15,532 nt of DNA from an uncultured Bacilli bacterium (GTDB lineage Bacteria > Bacillota_I > Bacilli_A > RF39 > UBA660). The notes beneath the pieces were generated by a model. That model was not told the origin of the DNA and did no database searches. It saw only the letters and a program-made list of their open reading frames with translations. Of the stretch, positions 5,796-13,311 are shown piece by piece (position 1 is the first letter of the stretch; the number at the start of each line of letters is the position of its first letter). Made by a program: the position numbers and the translations under genes. The stretch is from positions 1 through 15,532 of the forward strand of contig CAKOQV010000028.1 in NCBI GenBank assembly GCA_934101345.1. The letters run 5' to 3'.

Positions 5796-6471
5796 CTTTT
5801 ACATTATTTTTTAAGTCAATTACTTTATTTTTAACACTAAATTTAATCTTTGGAAAGGCTTTAAATAGTCTTCGGTTAAGAAGTTTACTATTAATAATTT
5901 CTTTTATTTTATGATTGAAATCTTCAGTACTATCTTTTTTAATAAGTTTAGTAATAGTATTCTTAATTTTAATGGTAACATTTAATGATATAATTAAATC
6001 AACAATAAATATTACAAGTAAAATACTACCAATAATTATTAGTGTGTTATCACTAATCATAGAAATAATATTTGATAAGAAAGGATTAATTATATATATT
6101 AAAAGGGCTCCTAGTAAACCAAACCAAATGGAATTTTCTAAGCATACTCTTCCATTGATATTAAATTTTCTATTACTATAATCCCACCATCTTGCTTTGA
6201 ATAACTTTTCCATTATATAACTAACTAAATATTCCATTATTGAACATACTACTACTGCTAGTAGAAAGACTGTAATAAAACTATTACGATATCTACTAAG
6301 ATATAAAATCATGATAATTGAGGAAAAACCATATATAGGACAATATGGCCCTAACATGAAGCCTCTATTAACAAATTTTTTATCTTTATTGAAGGTAACA
6401 ATTACTTCAATAGTCCAACCTATAAAAGAATAAATTAAGAATAATATAAAATAAGTAAAAAATGTTTGCAT
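5776..6471 (-). CDS. CmpB-family membrane protein (putative ABC transporter permease)
   Basis: This 231-residue protein belongs to the family annotated as 'putative ABC transporter permease' (ABC_trans_CmpB, Pfam PF06541). Its signature is present: an opening helix with FIGWTIEV (residues 17-23), then FVNRGFMLGPYCPIYG (33-48), a central helix with EYLVSYIMEKLF (80-91), ARWWDYS (93-99) and the NINGRVCLENSIWFG segment (104-118). Five or so membrane segments are visible, followed by a basic cytoplasmic tail of about 65 residues. The function of the family is unproven and no ATPase partner is nearby. The ribosome binding site reads GTGAGGTAG on the minus strand. The last codons lie in a terminator shared with the flippase gene. 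Confidence 0.88.
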   Translation of the reverse strand: MQTFFTYFILFLIYSFIGWTIEVIVTFNKDKKFVNRGFMLGPYCPIYGFSSIIMILYLSRYRNSFITVFLLAVVVCSIMEYLVSYIMEKLFKARWWDYSNRKFNINGRVCLENSIWFGLLGALLIYIINPFLSNIISMISDNTLIIIGSILLVIFIVDLIISLNVTIKIKNTITKLIKKDSTEDFNHKIKEIINSKLLNRRLFKAFPKIKFSVKNKVIDLKNNVKEKIEKK

Positions 6472-6492
6472 ATCTATCTACCTCACTTTAAA

Positions 6493-6521
6493 AGTATACC
6501 AAAATAAGTAAAATATGTAAA
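6493..6521 (-). promoter_or_regulatory. Promoter of the CmpB-family gene
   Basis: On the minus strand TTTACA (6521-6516) is followed by 17 bp and TATACT (6498-6493). It lies just 4 bp from the divergent trpS -35 box, so both promoters fit in one 104-bp gap. Confidence 0.75.
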
Positions 6522-6525
6522 GATA

Positions 6526-6554
6526 TTGAAAAAAATATGATAATATTATATAAT
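6526..6554 (+). promoter_or_regulatory. trpS promoter
   Basis: TTGAAA (6526-6531), a 17-bp spacer and TATAAT (6549-6554). The leader to the ATG at 6576 is only about 15 bases, so no T-box riboswitch, common before trpS in Bacillota, can be present. Confidence 0.8.
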
Positions 6555-6575
6555 TAATGGGAAGAAGGTGTTTCT

Positions 6576-7559
6576 ATGAAGAGAATATTGACAGGTTTAA
6601 AACCAAGTGGTGAACTAACTTTAGGTAGTTTTATTGGTGGTATAAAGGGTACTATTGAAAGACAGGAAGAGTTTGAATCTTTTCTTTTTGTACCAGATAT
6701 GCATGCTATTACAGTAAAGCAGGATCGTGAATTATTAAGGGAAAGAATTAGAAAGAATGTAGCTTTATATTTAGCTTGTGGAATTGATCCAAATAAAAAT
6801 GTAATATATTTACAATCAGAAAATTTGTATCATGCTAATCTATCTTGGGTTTTAGAATGTAATACTTATATGGGTGAAGCTTCTCGTATGACACAGTATA
6901 AAGATAAATCTAGTAAAGGTGAAAATGTTACTGTAGGATTATTTACTTATCCAATTTTAATGGCTGCGGATATTTTACTATATGATGCTGACTATGTGCC
7001 AGTAGGAATAGATCAAAAACAACATGTAGAACTTGCACGTAATCTTGCTGAGCGATTTAATAAAAATTATGGTGATACTTTTAAAGTACCAGAACCTTTA
7101 ATTCCTAAAGTTGGAGCTAAAATTATGGACTTACAGAATCCTACTAAAAAGATGAGTAAGAGTGATGAAACGTACAAAGGTGTAATACTTTTACTTGATG
7201 ATGAAAAGACTATTAGAAAGAAAATAATGAGTGCAGTAACTGATAGTGAAGCAAAAGTCTACTATAACCCTGAAACTAAGCCTGGAATATCAAATTTGCT
7301 TACTATTTATTCTTCACTTAAAGAAATAAGTATTAAAGCTGCTGAAGAGCATTTTAAAGATTATAATTATGGTAATCTTAAAAAGGAAGTTGCTGATTTA
7401 GTAGTAGAAGTTTTAACTGATATTCAAATAAAATATAATAAATTAATTAATAGTACTGAAATTGATGATATACTAGATAAAGGTAGAGAGATAACTAATA
7501 AAATAGCTAAAGAAAAATTAGAAGATGTGTTCGGTAAGGTTGGACTTGGAAGATATTAA
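6576..7559 (+). CDS. trpS: Tryptophan--tRNA ligase
   Basis: It charges tRNA-Trp with tryptophan using ATP, in the cytoplasm. The 327 residues match the usual bacterial length. The class I HIGH-type motif appears as KPSGELTLGS (9-18), where TLGS stands for the HxGN/TIGN form normal in TrpRS, and KKMSKSD (KMSKS at 192-196) is intact. FVPDMHAIT (residues 38-46), MAADILLYDADYVPVG (residues 128-143) and DQKQHVELARNLAERFN are all typical of the tryptophan-binding core. AGAAGGTG before the ATG is the ribosome binding site. It is a single-gene unit with its own promoter and terminator, and the short leader shows no T-box control. Confidence 0.97.
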   Translation: MKRILTGLKPSGELTLGSFIGGIKGTIERQEEFESFLFVPDMHAITVKQDRELLRERIRKNVALYLACGIDPNKNVIYLQSENLYHANLSWVLECNTYMGEASRMTQYKDKSSKGENVTVGLFTYPILMAADILLYDADYVPVGIDQKQHVELARNLAERFNKNYGDTFKVPEPLIPKVGAKIMDLQNPTKKMSKSDETYKGVILLLDDEKTIRKKIMSAVTDSEAKVYYNPETKPGISNLLTIYSSLKEISIKAAEEHFKDYNYGNLKKEVADLVVEVLTDIQIKYNKLINSTEIDDILDKGREITNKIAKEKLEDVFGKVGLGRY

Positions 7560-7588
7560 GAGTAATTATGTTAATTGCTCTTTTTTTT
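7558..7588 (+). terminator. Intrinsic terminator of trpS
   Basis: Arms AAGAGTAATT (7558-7567) and AATTGCTCTT (7573-7582) pair with one G-T wobble around a 5-base loop, and the T-run extends to 7588. The left arm begins inside the trpS stop codon. Confidence 0.85.
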
Positions 7589-7606
7589 AAAAACATATTT
7601 TAATTA

Positions 7607-7635
7607 TTGTAAAAATGGGTAATTTATGTTATTAT
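7607..7635 (+). promoter_or_regulatory. Promoter of the cohesin-dockerin operon
   Basis: TTGTAA (7607-7612), a 17-bp spacer and TATTAT (7630-7635). The leader is about 30 bases and contains the ribosome binding site CGAGGT. No other promoter is evident up to 12434, since the three genes overlap. Confidence 0.6.
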
Positions 7636-7670
7636 TTTATGTGTAAGATAGTGATACGAGGTATATTTAT

Positions 7671-9044
7671 ATGAAAAAGAAAATAATATTTTTAATTATT
7701 CTTATGGTTCCATTTGTAGTAAGTGCTAGTTCTTTATCGATTGAATGTGATTCAAGTATAGTTAAAACGGATAGTTTTAGTTGTAGTATTAAGGGTAACT
7801 CAAGTAGTATAATCACTTCAATAAGTGCTAAAGTTAGTACTGCTAGTAACATAGAATTTGTTTCATTCAGCCAAAGCGGTTCATGGAAAGGTGATGGCGA
7901 AGGTGGTAAAATAGAATTATATACGGCATCTGATGAAATGAGTGGAAATTTTGATATAGGAAAGATTAATTTTAAAGTTAATAAGCTATATGATGGTGGT
8001 GATAGTAGTTTTACTGTTGATCAAATATCATTTTATGATGAAAATGGTATTGAAGAGAGTATTAGTACTATGAATAAAAATATTAGAATTGCTTCGAGTA
8101 ATAATGATTTACTTGAACTTAGTTTAAATAATGTTAATATTAATCCAGTATTTAATAAAAATGTTACATCTTATAGTGCACAAACTACAGCGAGTAGTAT
8201 TATAATAAGTGCTAGAAAAAGTAATGATAGAGCTACTATTAGTGGTGATATTGGTACTAAAAATTTAAATTATGGTAATAATACTTTTAGAATTACTGTT
8301 ACTAGTGAAGCTGATACTAATAAGGTATATACTATAAATGTTGTTAGATTAAATACAAAAGAAAATAAAAGTAGTAATAATTTTTTATCTAATATTAGGT
8401 TAAATAATGGTAATATAAACTTTGAAAAAAATGTACTAGAATATAATATTAATGTTTTATATGATGTTGATAACATTGAAGTAACTGCAGTTCCTGAAGA
8501 TAATAAATCAAAAATAGAAATATCAGGTAATGAAAATTTGAATGTTGGTTTAAATAAAATTAAAATATTAGTAATTGCAGAAGACGGTAGTGAAAGAGAA
8601 TATATTATTAATGTAGATAAGAAAAATAAAGATGAAAAATTATCAAATAATACTAATATAGCTAGGTTAAAAATAAAAAACTATGATATAGATTTTAACA
8701 AAAATAAACTTAATTATAATTTAAATATTAAGAATGAAAAAAAACTTGATATTGATGTAGAATTGGAGGACAATACTTCTAAATATGTAATTGAAGGTAA
8801 TAATAATTTGAATAATAAGAGTATTATTAAAATTATTGTTACATCTTCTGATAACAGTATAAAAACTTATACTATTAATATTAAAAATAATGATATGATT
8901 ATAAAAATAATATTTATTTCATTGATTACATTATTAATTATAATAAATATAATAAGAATAATATTTAAAAAAATAAATAATAAAAAGATAACTAATGTTG
9001 CTAATGAAGGGAGAATGTTGAATAATGAAAAAGAAAAAAAGTAG
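7671..9044 (+). CDS. Membrane-anchored cohesin-like/cadherin-like surface protein, first of operon
   Basis: The 457-residue protein has a signal peptide (residues 1-19, with cleavage likely near VVSAS), then a domain at about 20-138 that resembles a cohesin: alternating strands, VEFVSFS-like and FDIGKINFKV (about 100-110), and an ISFYDENG turn. Three cadherin-like beta-sandwich repeats (PF12733 type) follow at about 147-228, 237-318 and 328-408, each opening with L..L.(L/I) then N....F......Y and closing on Y.INV. A single membrane helix (409-432) and a basic tail anchor it in the membrane. The gene opens an operon with a dockerin-bearing protein, whose start lies 20 bases inside this gene, and with a paralog. 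I infer a scaffold or docking role. The cadherin-like repeats are more certain than the cohesin call. Confidence 0.75.
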   Translation: MKKKIIFLIILMVPFVVSASSLSIECDSSIVKTDSFSCSIKGNSSSIITSISAKVSTASNIEFVSFSQSGSWKGDGEGGKIELYTASDEMSGNFDIGKINFKVNKLYDGGDSSFTVDQISFYDENGIEESISTMNKNIRIASSNNDLLELSLNNVNINPVFNKNVTSYSAQTTASSIIISARKSNDRATISGDIGTKNLNYGNNTFRITVTSEADTNKVYTINVVRLNTKENKSSNNFLSNIRLNNGNINFEKNVLEYNINVLYDVDNIEVTAVPEDNKSKIEISGNENLNVGLNKIKILVIAEDGSEREYIINVDKKNKDEKLSNNTNIARLKIKNYDIDFNKNKLNYNLNIKNEKKLDIDVELEDNTSKYVIEGNNNLNNKSIIKIIVTSSDNSIKTYTINIKNNDMIIKIIFISLITLLIIINIIRIIFKKINNKKITNVANEGRMLNNEKEKK

Positions 9045-11208
9045 TATAATTATTGTTATAATAGTATTATTATTTTGTGTAATATCTTTTGGTTTAATAT
9101 TATATTTAAATAAACATAATGCATTTGCTGTGTCCTCTAATTATGGAAGTGATAAAGACTTAGGTGTTGGGGTAAAAAATATTTTCTTGAATGTTTTTGA
9201 TGCAAAATGTTCTGCGACTGATACTGAAATAATTAATGAACATAAACTTGAAGGTTCACACGATTATAAATATTTAATTAACCACTATGACGCTTATGGC
9301 AATAGTCAAGATTTTATTGATACTTTTATATCTATACCAAGTGCAATATATGAAAGTTCAGTATTTGAACGTGATAACCAGAAGAATATTACATCTACAA
9401 CTTGGGAATATTATATAGCTAGTCAAAATTCTAATTTATATGAATTAAATGAGGCTGCTGTTGCTTTGAATAAGACGGTTAATGTAGTTTTATCATTTGA
9501 AAATCCATTATATAATAATGGTGATGATTTAAGTAGTGGTTATACTTATGATTATGATGGTGATGGTAATAATGATGAACTTTCTACAATTATTAATTTA
9601 ATGTTATATAGACAAACTTATTACTGGGATTTGATGAAAAAAGATAATAAGATTTCTAATTTAAATTTAATTGGTTTTTATTGGTATAATGAATCAGTTC
9701 AATCTGAAAATGCTGAAAAAGCAATAAAGGCATTTAATACTAATGTTAAAAAATTTAATAGTGATAATGGTACCTACTATAAAACAATATGGATTCCTTA
9801 TATTCATAATGGTCTTATTGGTGATGGTAATAGTCCATATCAAGATTCTTATGTTAAAGGCTATGATTATGGATTTGATTATGTTTCTTTACAAAGTGGA
9901 TATTATTTTTATACACCAAAGAAAAGTACAACTTGTAGTGAATATGTAAATTGTTATATGAGTGATAACTATAGAAAATGTGATTATGTTATTCCTTCAG
10001 AAACATGTTTAGGTGATTCTATTTGTAAAGAAGAATATCAAACTTGTAAATCTGATGTATTTTGGAAGGATATAATGAAAATACGTATTCCTGAAAATGA
10101 AAATATGAACAGATTAGAGTTTGCACAGCTTGAGGCAAGTAAGTATGATATGGGAGTTGAATTTGAAGCAGATTGGAGAGTAACTTCTGATAGTGCTGTT
10201 CCTTCAGATCCTAATGCTTCAAGTGATGAAATATATAAATATTATCTTTTTAATTCTAAGCATTATGATTTACTTTATAATTTTATGAATTATGGAACAA
10301 AAACTGCCAAATGGAATCAATCTTATAATACATATTATTTTCCTGATTTGGCTAAATATGGATCTTCTAAAGATCCGAAAGTTAGACAAATATATGACGA
10401 CATCTATAGTTATTCTCAAGGTAAAGAGGTTTCTAATGAATTATCTTTTTATGATGCAGAAAGCTGTAATATTAACTTTAATAGCAATGGTGGAAATGGT
10501 AGTACTGGTGCAATGAAGTGTACATATCCTAATGAATGCACTTTAACTACTAATGGATTTAGTAGAACTGGTTATACTTTTAATGGATGGAATACTAAAG
10601 CTGATGGAAGTGGTATTAGTTATACTGATAATGAGGTAATTAATAATAGTGATAGCAGTAAAAATCATATATGTTATTATTCTTCTACTAATGGTACAAA
10701 GAAAACAATTGATTTATATGCACAATGGACTATAAATGATGATATTAGTTTTGCTGATGATTTGATTGTTGATAATAATAGTAGTCAGAAAATGATTAAA
10801 AGACTAAAAGTAAATACAACTTATGGTGAATTAAAGAGTAAAATATTTACTTCTGGTAATATTACTATAAAAAATGGTGAAGATAATAGTGTATTAACTG
10901 ATACTGATAAAGTGAAAACTGGTGATATATTAGAGATTACATTATCTAAGAGTACTATACAATATATTATCTCTGTTTTAGGTGATGTCAGCGGTAATAA
11001 ATCTTCTTCTGGAAAAATTATTGGTGATGGTATTGTTAATGTTGGTGATGTTGGTCAATTATATCGTTATTTAAAAGGAAAAGCTGAATTTGAAGATTAT
11101 CAGATGGCCGCTGGTGATATATTGAGTGATAATATTATAAAGGTTAATGATGTAGCAAGACTATATAGATATATTAAAGGTAAAAATGAAACATTGGAGG
11201 TGGAATAA
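9025..11208 (+). CDS. DUF4855 glycosidase-like protein with InlB repeat and dockerin
   Basis: This 727-residue protein begins with a signal peptide or signal anchor (residues 6-26; possible cleavage after AFA at 36). Residues 40-480 resemble DUF4855, a TIM-barrel domain thought to be glycosidase-like: IFLNVFD, Glu159 in SFENP, IGFYWYNES with Glu223, and GVEFEADW with Glu379 and Glu381. A Cys-rich insert holds six Cys between 304 and 341. Residues 481-569 are an InlB B-repeat/Flg_new module (GYTFNGWNTKADGSG to LYAQW). A small linker module follows, then a dockerin at about 653-720, with paired D..(S).. loops and YRYLKGK and YRYIKGK helices. AAGGGAG is the ribosome binding site. The flanking paralogs carry cohesin-like modules. 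Substrate is unknown; a cell-wall or host glycan role is inference. Confidence 0.82.
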   Translation: MKKKKSSIIIVIIVLLFCVISFGLILYLNKHNAFAVSSNYGSDKDLGVGVKNIFLNVFDAKCSATDTEIINEHKLEGSHDYKYLINHYDAYGNSQDFIDTFISIPSAIYESSVFERDNQKNITSTTWEYYIASQNSNLYELNEAAVALNKTVNVVLSFENPLYNNGDDLSSGYTYDYDGDGNNDELSTIINLMLYRQTYYWDLMKKDNKISNLNLIGFYWYNESVQSENAEKAIKAFNTNVKKFNSDNGTYYKTIWIPYIHNGLIGDGNSPYQDSYVKGYDYGFDYVSLQSGYYFYTPKKSTTCSEYVNCYMSDNYRKCDYVIPSETCLGDSICKEEYQTCKSDVFWKDIMKIRIPENENMNRLEFAQLEASKYDMGVEFEADWRVTSDSAVPSDPNASSDEIYKYYLFNSKHYDLLYNFMNYGTKTAKWNQSYNTYYFPDLAKYGSSKDPKVRQIYDDIYSYSQGKEVSNELSFYDAESCNINFNSNGGNGSTGAMKCTYPNECTLTTNGFSRTGYTFNGWNTKADGSGISYTDNEVINNSDSSKNHICYYSSTNGTKKTIDLYAQWTINDDISFADDLIVDNNSSQKMIKRLKVNTTYGELKSKIFTSGNITIKNGEDNSVLTDTDKVKTGDILEITLSKSTIQYIISVLGDVSGNKSSSGKIIGDGIVNVGDVGQLYRYLKGKAEFEDYQMAAGDILSDNIIKVNDVARLYRYIKGKNETLEVE

Positions 11209-12434
11209 TGAAAAAAAGATTTTCAATAATAGTATTACTATTAATAGTGTTAGTTCCATGTAATATTAAAGCCGCTACTGGAAGTATTAAAATAACTTGT
11301 AATAAAGAAAAAGTAAACGCTGGTGATAGTGTAACTTGTACTATAAAAGGTAATACTGATAGTGAAATAATAGGTGTTTCTGCTTCACTTAATTTAAGTG
11401 ATAATCTAGTATTTACTTCTTTTACTAAGAATAATTCATGGGATGAGGGAAGTATTGAAAATAATAAGTTAGATGTATATTCTGAAAACTATTTAAATAA
11501 TGATTTTGATATAGGTACTATGATAATTACTGCAAAAAGTAATATATCTAATACAAATGAAACTATAACACTAAAAGATATTACTTTTCAAAATGATAAA
11601 AGTAATAATGCTGAAGAAAATACTTTTAAAGTAAGTGATAGTAGTTCTAAAATAAGAATACCTAGTAAAGACAATTTATTAAAAAGTTTAACTATTAGTA
11701 ATATATCTTTTAACTTTAATGAAAATAATACTAATTATCAATTAGAAACAAAAGAAACTAGTGTTACTATTAAAGCTACTGCTAAAGATAGTAATGCTAC
11801 TGTTACTGGAGATATTGGTACTAAGAATTTAAAATATGGTGGTAATAACTTTAGTATACAAGTAACTAGTGAGTCAGGAGATATAAAAATATACTCATTA
11901 AATATTGTAAGACCTGATAGTAGAAGTAAAGAAAATTATTTAACTGGTTTTGAGTTTAATAATTATGATTTAAAATTTGATAAGGATAAAACTGATTATG
12001 ATATTATTTTAGAAAATAATGTTAATAAATTAGGAATATGTAATAAAGAAGATAACACTTTATGTATTAATTTAGATAGCATTAAAGTTTCTGATAAAAG
12101 TACTTATTCAATAAAATTTAATGATAAAGTTATTGATAAAAATTCTAATGTTGAAAATATAAATATAGGAAATAATACTTTACAGATTATTGTTAAAGCA
12201 GAAAATGATGGTGAAAGAATATATACTTTTAATATTAATAGAATGAATGAAGAAAATAAACCTTCTGATAGTAAGAATAATAATGATATAACGAATAAGG
12301 ATAAAACTAATGATGATATAACTAATAATAGTAAAACTGGTGATGCTTTGATTATTGGTATATCTTTAATACTAATTTTATCTATATCAGTAACAATAGT
12401 TTTATATAGAAAGAAAATAGTAAAAGATAAATAA
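11208..12434 (+). CDS. Membrane- or wall-anchored cohesin-like/cadherin-like surface protein, last of operon
   Basis: The 408-residue protein is a paralog of the first gene of the operon. Its ATG shares the final A of the previous stop (TAATG), with GGAGG 7 bases before it. After a signal peptide (about 1-22, ending NIKAA) comes a cohesin-like domain (about 24-147, with DFDIGTMIITAK), then a cadherin-like repeat (about 155-240) whose GDIGTKNLKYG segment is nearly the same as the neighbour's GDIGTKNLNYG. A second, more diverged repeat contains an extra insert with two Cys. A low-complexity linker with a twice-repeated N-D-I-T-rich decapeptide (358-377) leads to KTGDA, a hydrophobic stretch and an RKK tail, which looks like a sortase-type sorting signal but lacks the usual LPxTG. 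Either wall or membrane attachment is possible. Confidence 0.75.
   Translation: MKKRFSIIVLLLIVLVPCNIKAATGSIKITCNKEKVNAGDSVTCTIKGNTDSEIIGVSASLNLSDNLVFTSFTKNNSWDEGSIENNKLDVYSENYLNNDFDIGTMIITAKSNISNTNETITLKDITFQNDKSNNAEENTFKVSDSSSKIRIPSKDNLLKSLTISNISFNFNENNTNYQLETKETSVTIKATAKDSNATVTGDIGTKNLKYGGNNFSIQVTSESGDIKIYSLNIVRPDSRSKENYLTGFEFNNYDLKFDKDKTDYDIILENNVNKLGICNKEDNTLCINLDSIKVSDKSTYSIKFNDKVIDKNSNVENINIGNNTLQIIVKAENDGERIYTFNINRMNEENKPSDSKNNNDITNKDKTNDDITNNSKTGDALIIGISLILILSISVTIVLYRKKIVKDK
12279..12338 (+). repeat. Two tandem 30-bp in-frame repeats
   Basis: Imperfect tandem copies at 12279-12308 and 12309-12338 encode ten residues each, NNDITNKDKT and NDDITNNSKT. They form the spacer before the C-terminal anchor of the paralogous surface protein. 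Confidence 0.75.
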
Positions 12435-12446
12435 AAATATTAATTA

Positions 12447-12482
12447 AAATTCCCAACTGTTTATAAGAACAATTGGGAATTT
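12447..12482. terminator. Bidirectional terminator between the surface operon and yigZ
   Basis: Arms AAATTCCCAA (12447-12456) and TTGGGAATTT (12473-12482) pair perfectly; an inner TGTT (12458-12461) with AACA (12468-12471) extends the stem past one C-A mismatch. A-rich sequence before and T-rich after allow use on both strands. The right arm contains part of the yigZ stop codon. Confidence 0.8.
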
Positions 12483-13068
12483 ATTTTGTATAATAGTTTT
12501 TTTCTATATATATTTCTTTATTTATTGTTATATAATATTTAGAAAGTTTATCTAAGATATTTTTATTAACATAAACATTGTAAATAATATTTTTATCAAA
12601 TATTTTAGTTATAATTTTTGAATTACTAAGTATGTAATCAATATCTTTAATATCATTATAATTAAATACAATATTTATATCATAACCTTTTTCTAATTCT
12701 ATGATATTGTTATCTCTAATAACTTCTCTAGATACTTTAGCATAGGTTCTAGTAAGAGGCCCAACTCCTAGTTTAATTCCTCCAAAATATCTAACCACCA
12801 CAATCAAAGTATAATTTAAATTATTACTAGTAATTTGATTTAAAATGGGGTATCCGGCAGTACCTGAAGGTTCATTATCATCATTAGCTCTAATATCACT
12901 ATCTATAACATATCCATAACAATAATGAGTAGCATTAGGATATTCTTTTTTTATATTATCTAAAATATTATTAACTTCTTTCTTAGAATATACTCTAAAT
13001 ATTAAAGATATAAATTTAGAATTTTTAATTATAAGTTCATATTTATCACTTGATTTGATACTAAGCAT
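12481..13068 (-). CDS. yigZ: YigZ/IMPACT family protein
   Basis: The 195 residues match the usual length of the YigZ/YvyE family. The N-terminal IMPACT domain shows DDNEPSGTAGYPIL (63-76) and VVRYFGGIKLGVGPL (91-105), the two family hallmarks, with Pro in GVGPL where GVGGL is more usual. The C-terminal half fits the DUF1949 ferredoxin-like domain that follows in bacterial members. The family is linked to translation in eukaryotes (GCN2 inhibitor IMPACT); the bacterial role is unsettled. GGTGAG on the minus strand is the ribosome binding site. It is a single-gene unit with its own promoter, divergent from comEA and convergent with the surface operon. Confidence 0.94.
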   Translation of the reverse strand: MLSIKSSDKYELIIKNSKFISLIFRVYSKKEVNNILDNIKKEYPNATHYCYGYVIDSDIRANDDNEPSGTAGYPILNQITSNNLNYTLIVVVRYFGGIKLGVGPLTRTYAKVSREVIRDNNIIELEKGYDINIVFNYNDIKDIDYILSNSKIITKIFDKNIIYNVYVNKNILDKLSKYYITINKEIYIEKNYYTK

Positions 13069-13083
13069 AATCTCACCAACAAC

Positions 13084-13112
13084 ATTATACTATATAAAAA
13101 TATATTTAGCAA
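13084..13112 (-). promoter_or_regulatory. yigZ promoter
   Basis: On the minus strand TTGCTA (13112-13107), a 17-bp spacer and TATAAT (13089-13084). Confidence 0.75.
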
Positions 13113-13169
13113 ACTACAATATATTAAGATAAATATCTTTTTCTAATATTTGCTTATATATGATAGATA

Positions 13170-13223
13170 TTAGATTAAGACTACAGGCTTAATCTAACAC
13201 TAAAAGACTATAGGCTTTTAGTG
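13170..13223 (+). repeat. Two-hairpin element, copy 3
   Basis: The first hairpin has arms TTAGATTAAG (13170-13179) and CTTAATCTAA (13188-13197) around ACTACAGG. The second follows with no gap: CACTAAAAG (13198-13206) and CTTTTAGTG (13215-13223) around ACTATAGG. The second-hairpin arms are identical to those of copy 1, while the first-hairpin stem is entirely different but still complementary. TATGAT (13159-13164) lies in GCTTATATATGATAG, shared with copy 1, and would start an RNA at about the foot of the first hairpin. The element lies between divergent promoters of yigZ and comEA, so it cannot be the 3' end of a neighbouring gene's transcript. No U-run follows. Confidence 0.72.
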
Positions 13224-13243
13224 AATAAATAACTTTAAAATCA

Positions 13244-13272
13244 TTGACTAACTATATAAATATCATTATAAT
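13244..13272 (+). promoter_or_regulatory. comEA-comEC promoter
   Basis: TTGACT (13244-13249), a 17-bp spacer and a perfect TATAAT (13267-13272). It is close to the vegetative sigma-A consensus, so the competence genes need not depend on a special sigma factor. No ComK-type box was evident by eye. Confidence 0.82.
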
Positions 13273-13311
13273 ATAGAGTTATATATAAGATAGAAAAGAG
13301 AAGGAGGTAAT

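Noticed and set aside
5915..6181. Plus-strand open frame of 88 codons within the CmpB-family gene
   Set aside because: The minus-strand frame has the conserved family motifs; this one is its hydrophobic shadow.
6526..6575. T-box riboswitch before trpS
   Set aside because: The leader is only about 15 bases; no specifier or antiterminator structures could fit.
9743..9949. Plus-strand frame of 68 codons, and another at 10292-10516, inside the dockerin gene
   Set aside because: Both are out-of-frame shadows within well-recognised domains.
13170..13223. CRISPR repeats or an insertion-sequence end
   Set aside because: Copies are single, kilobases apart, without spacers; no transposase or target duplication is visible.
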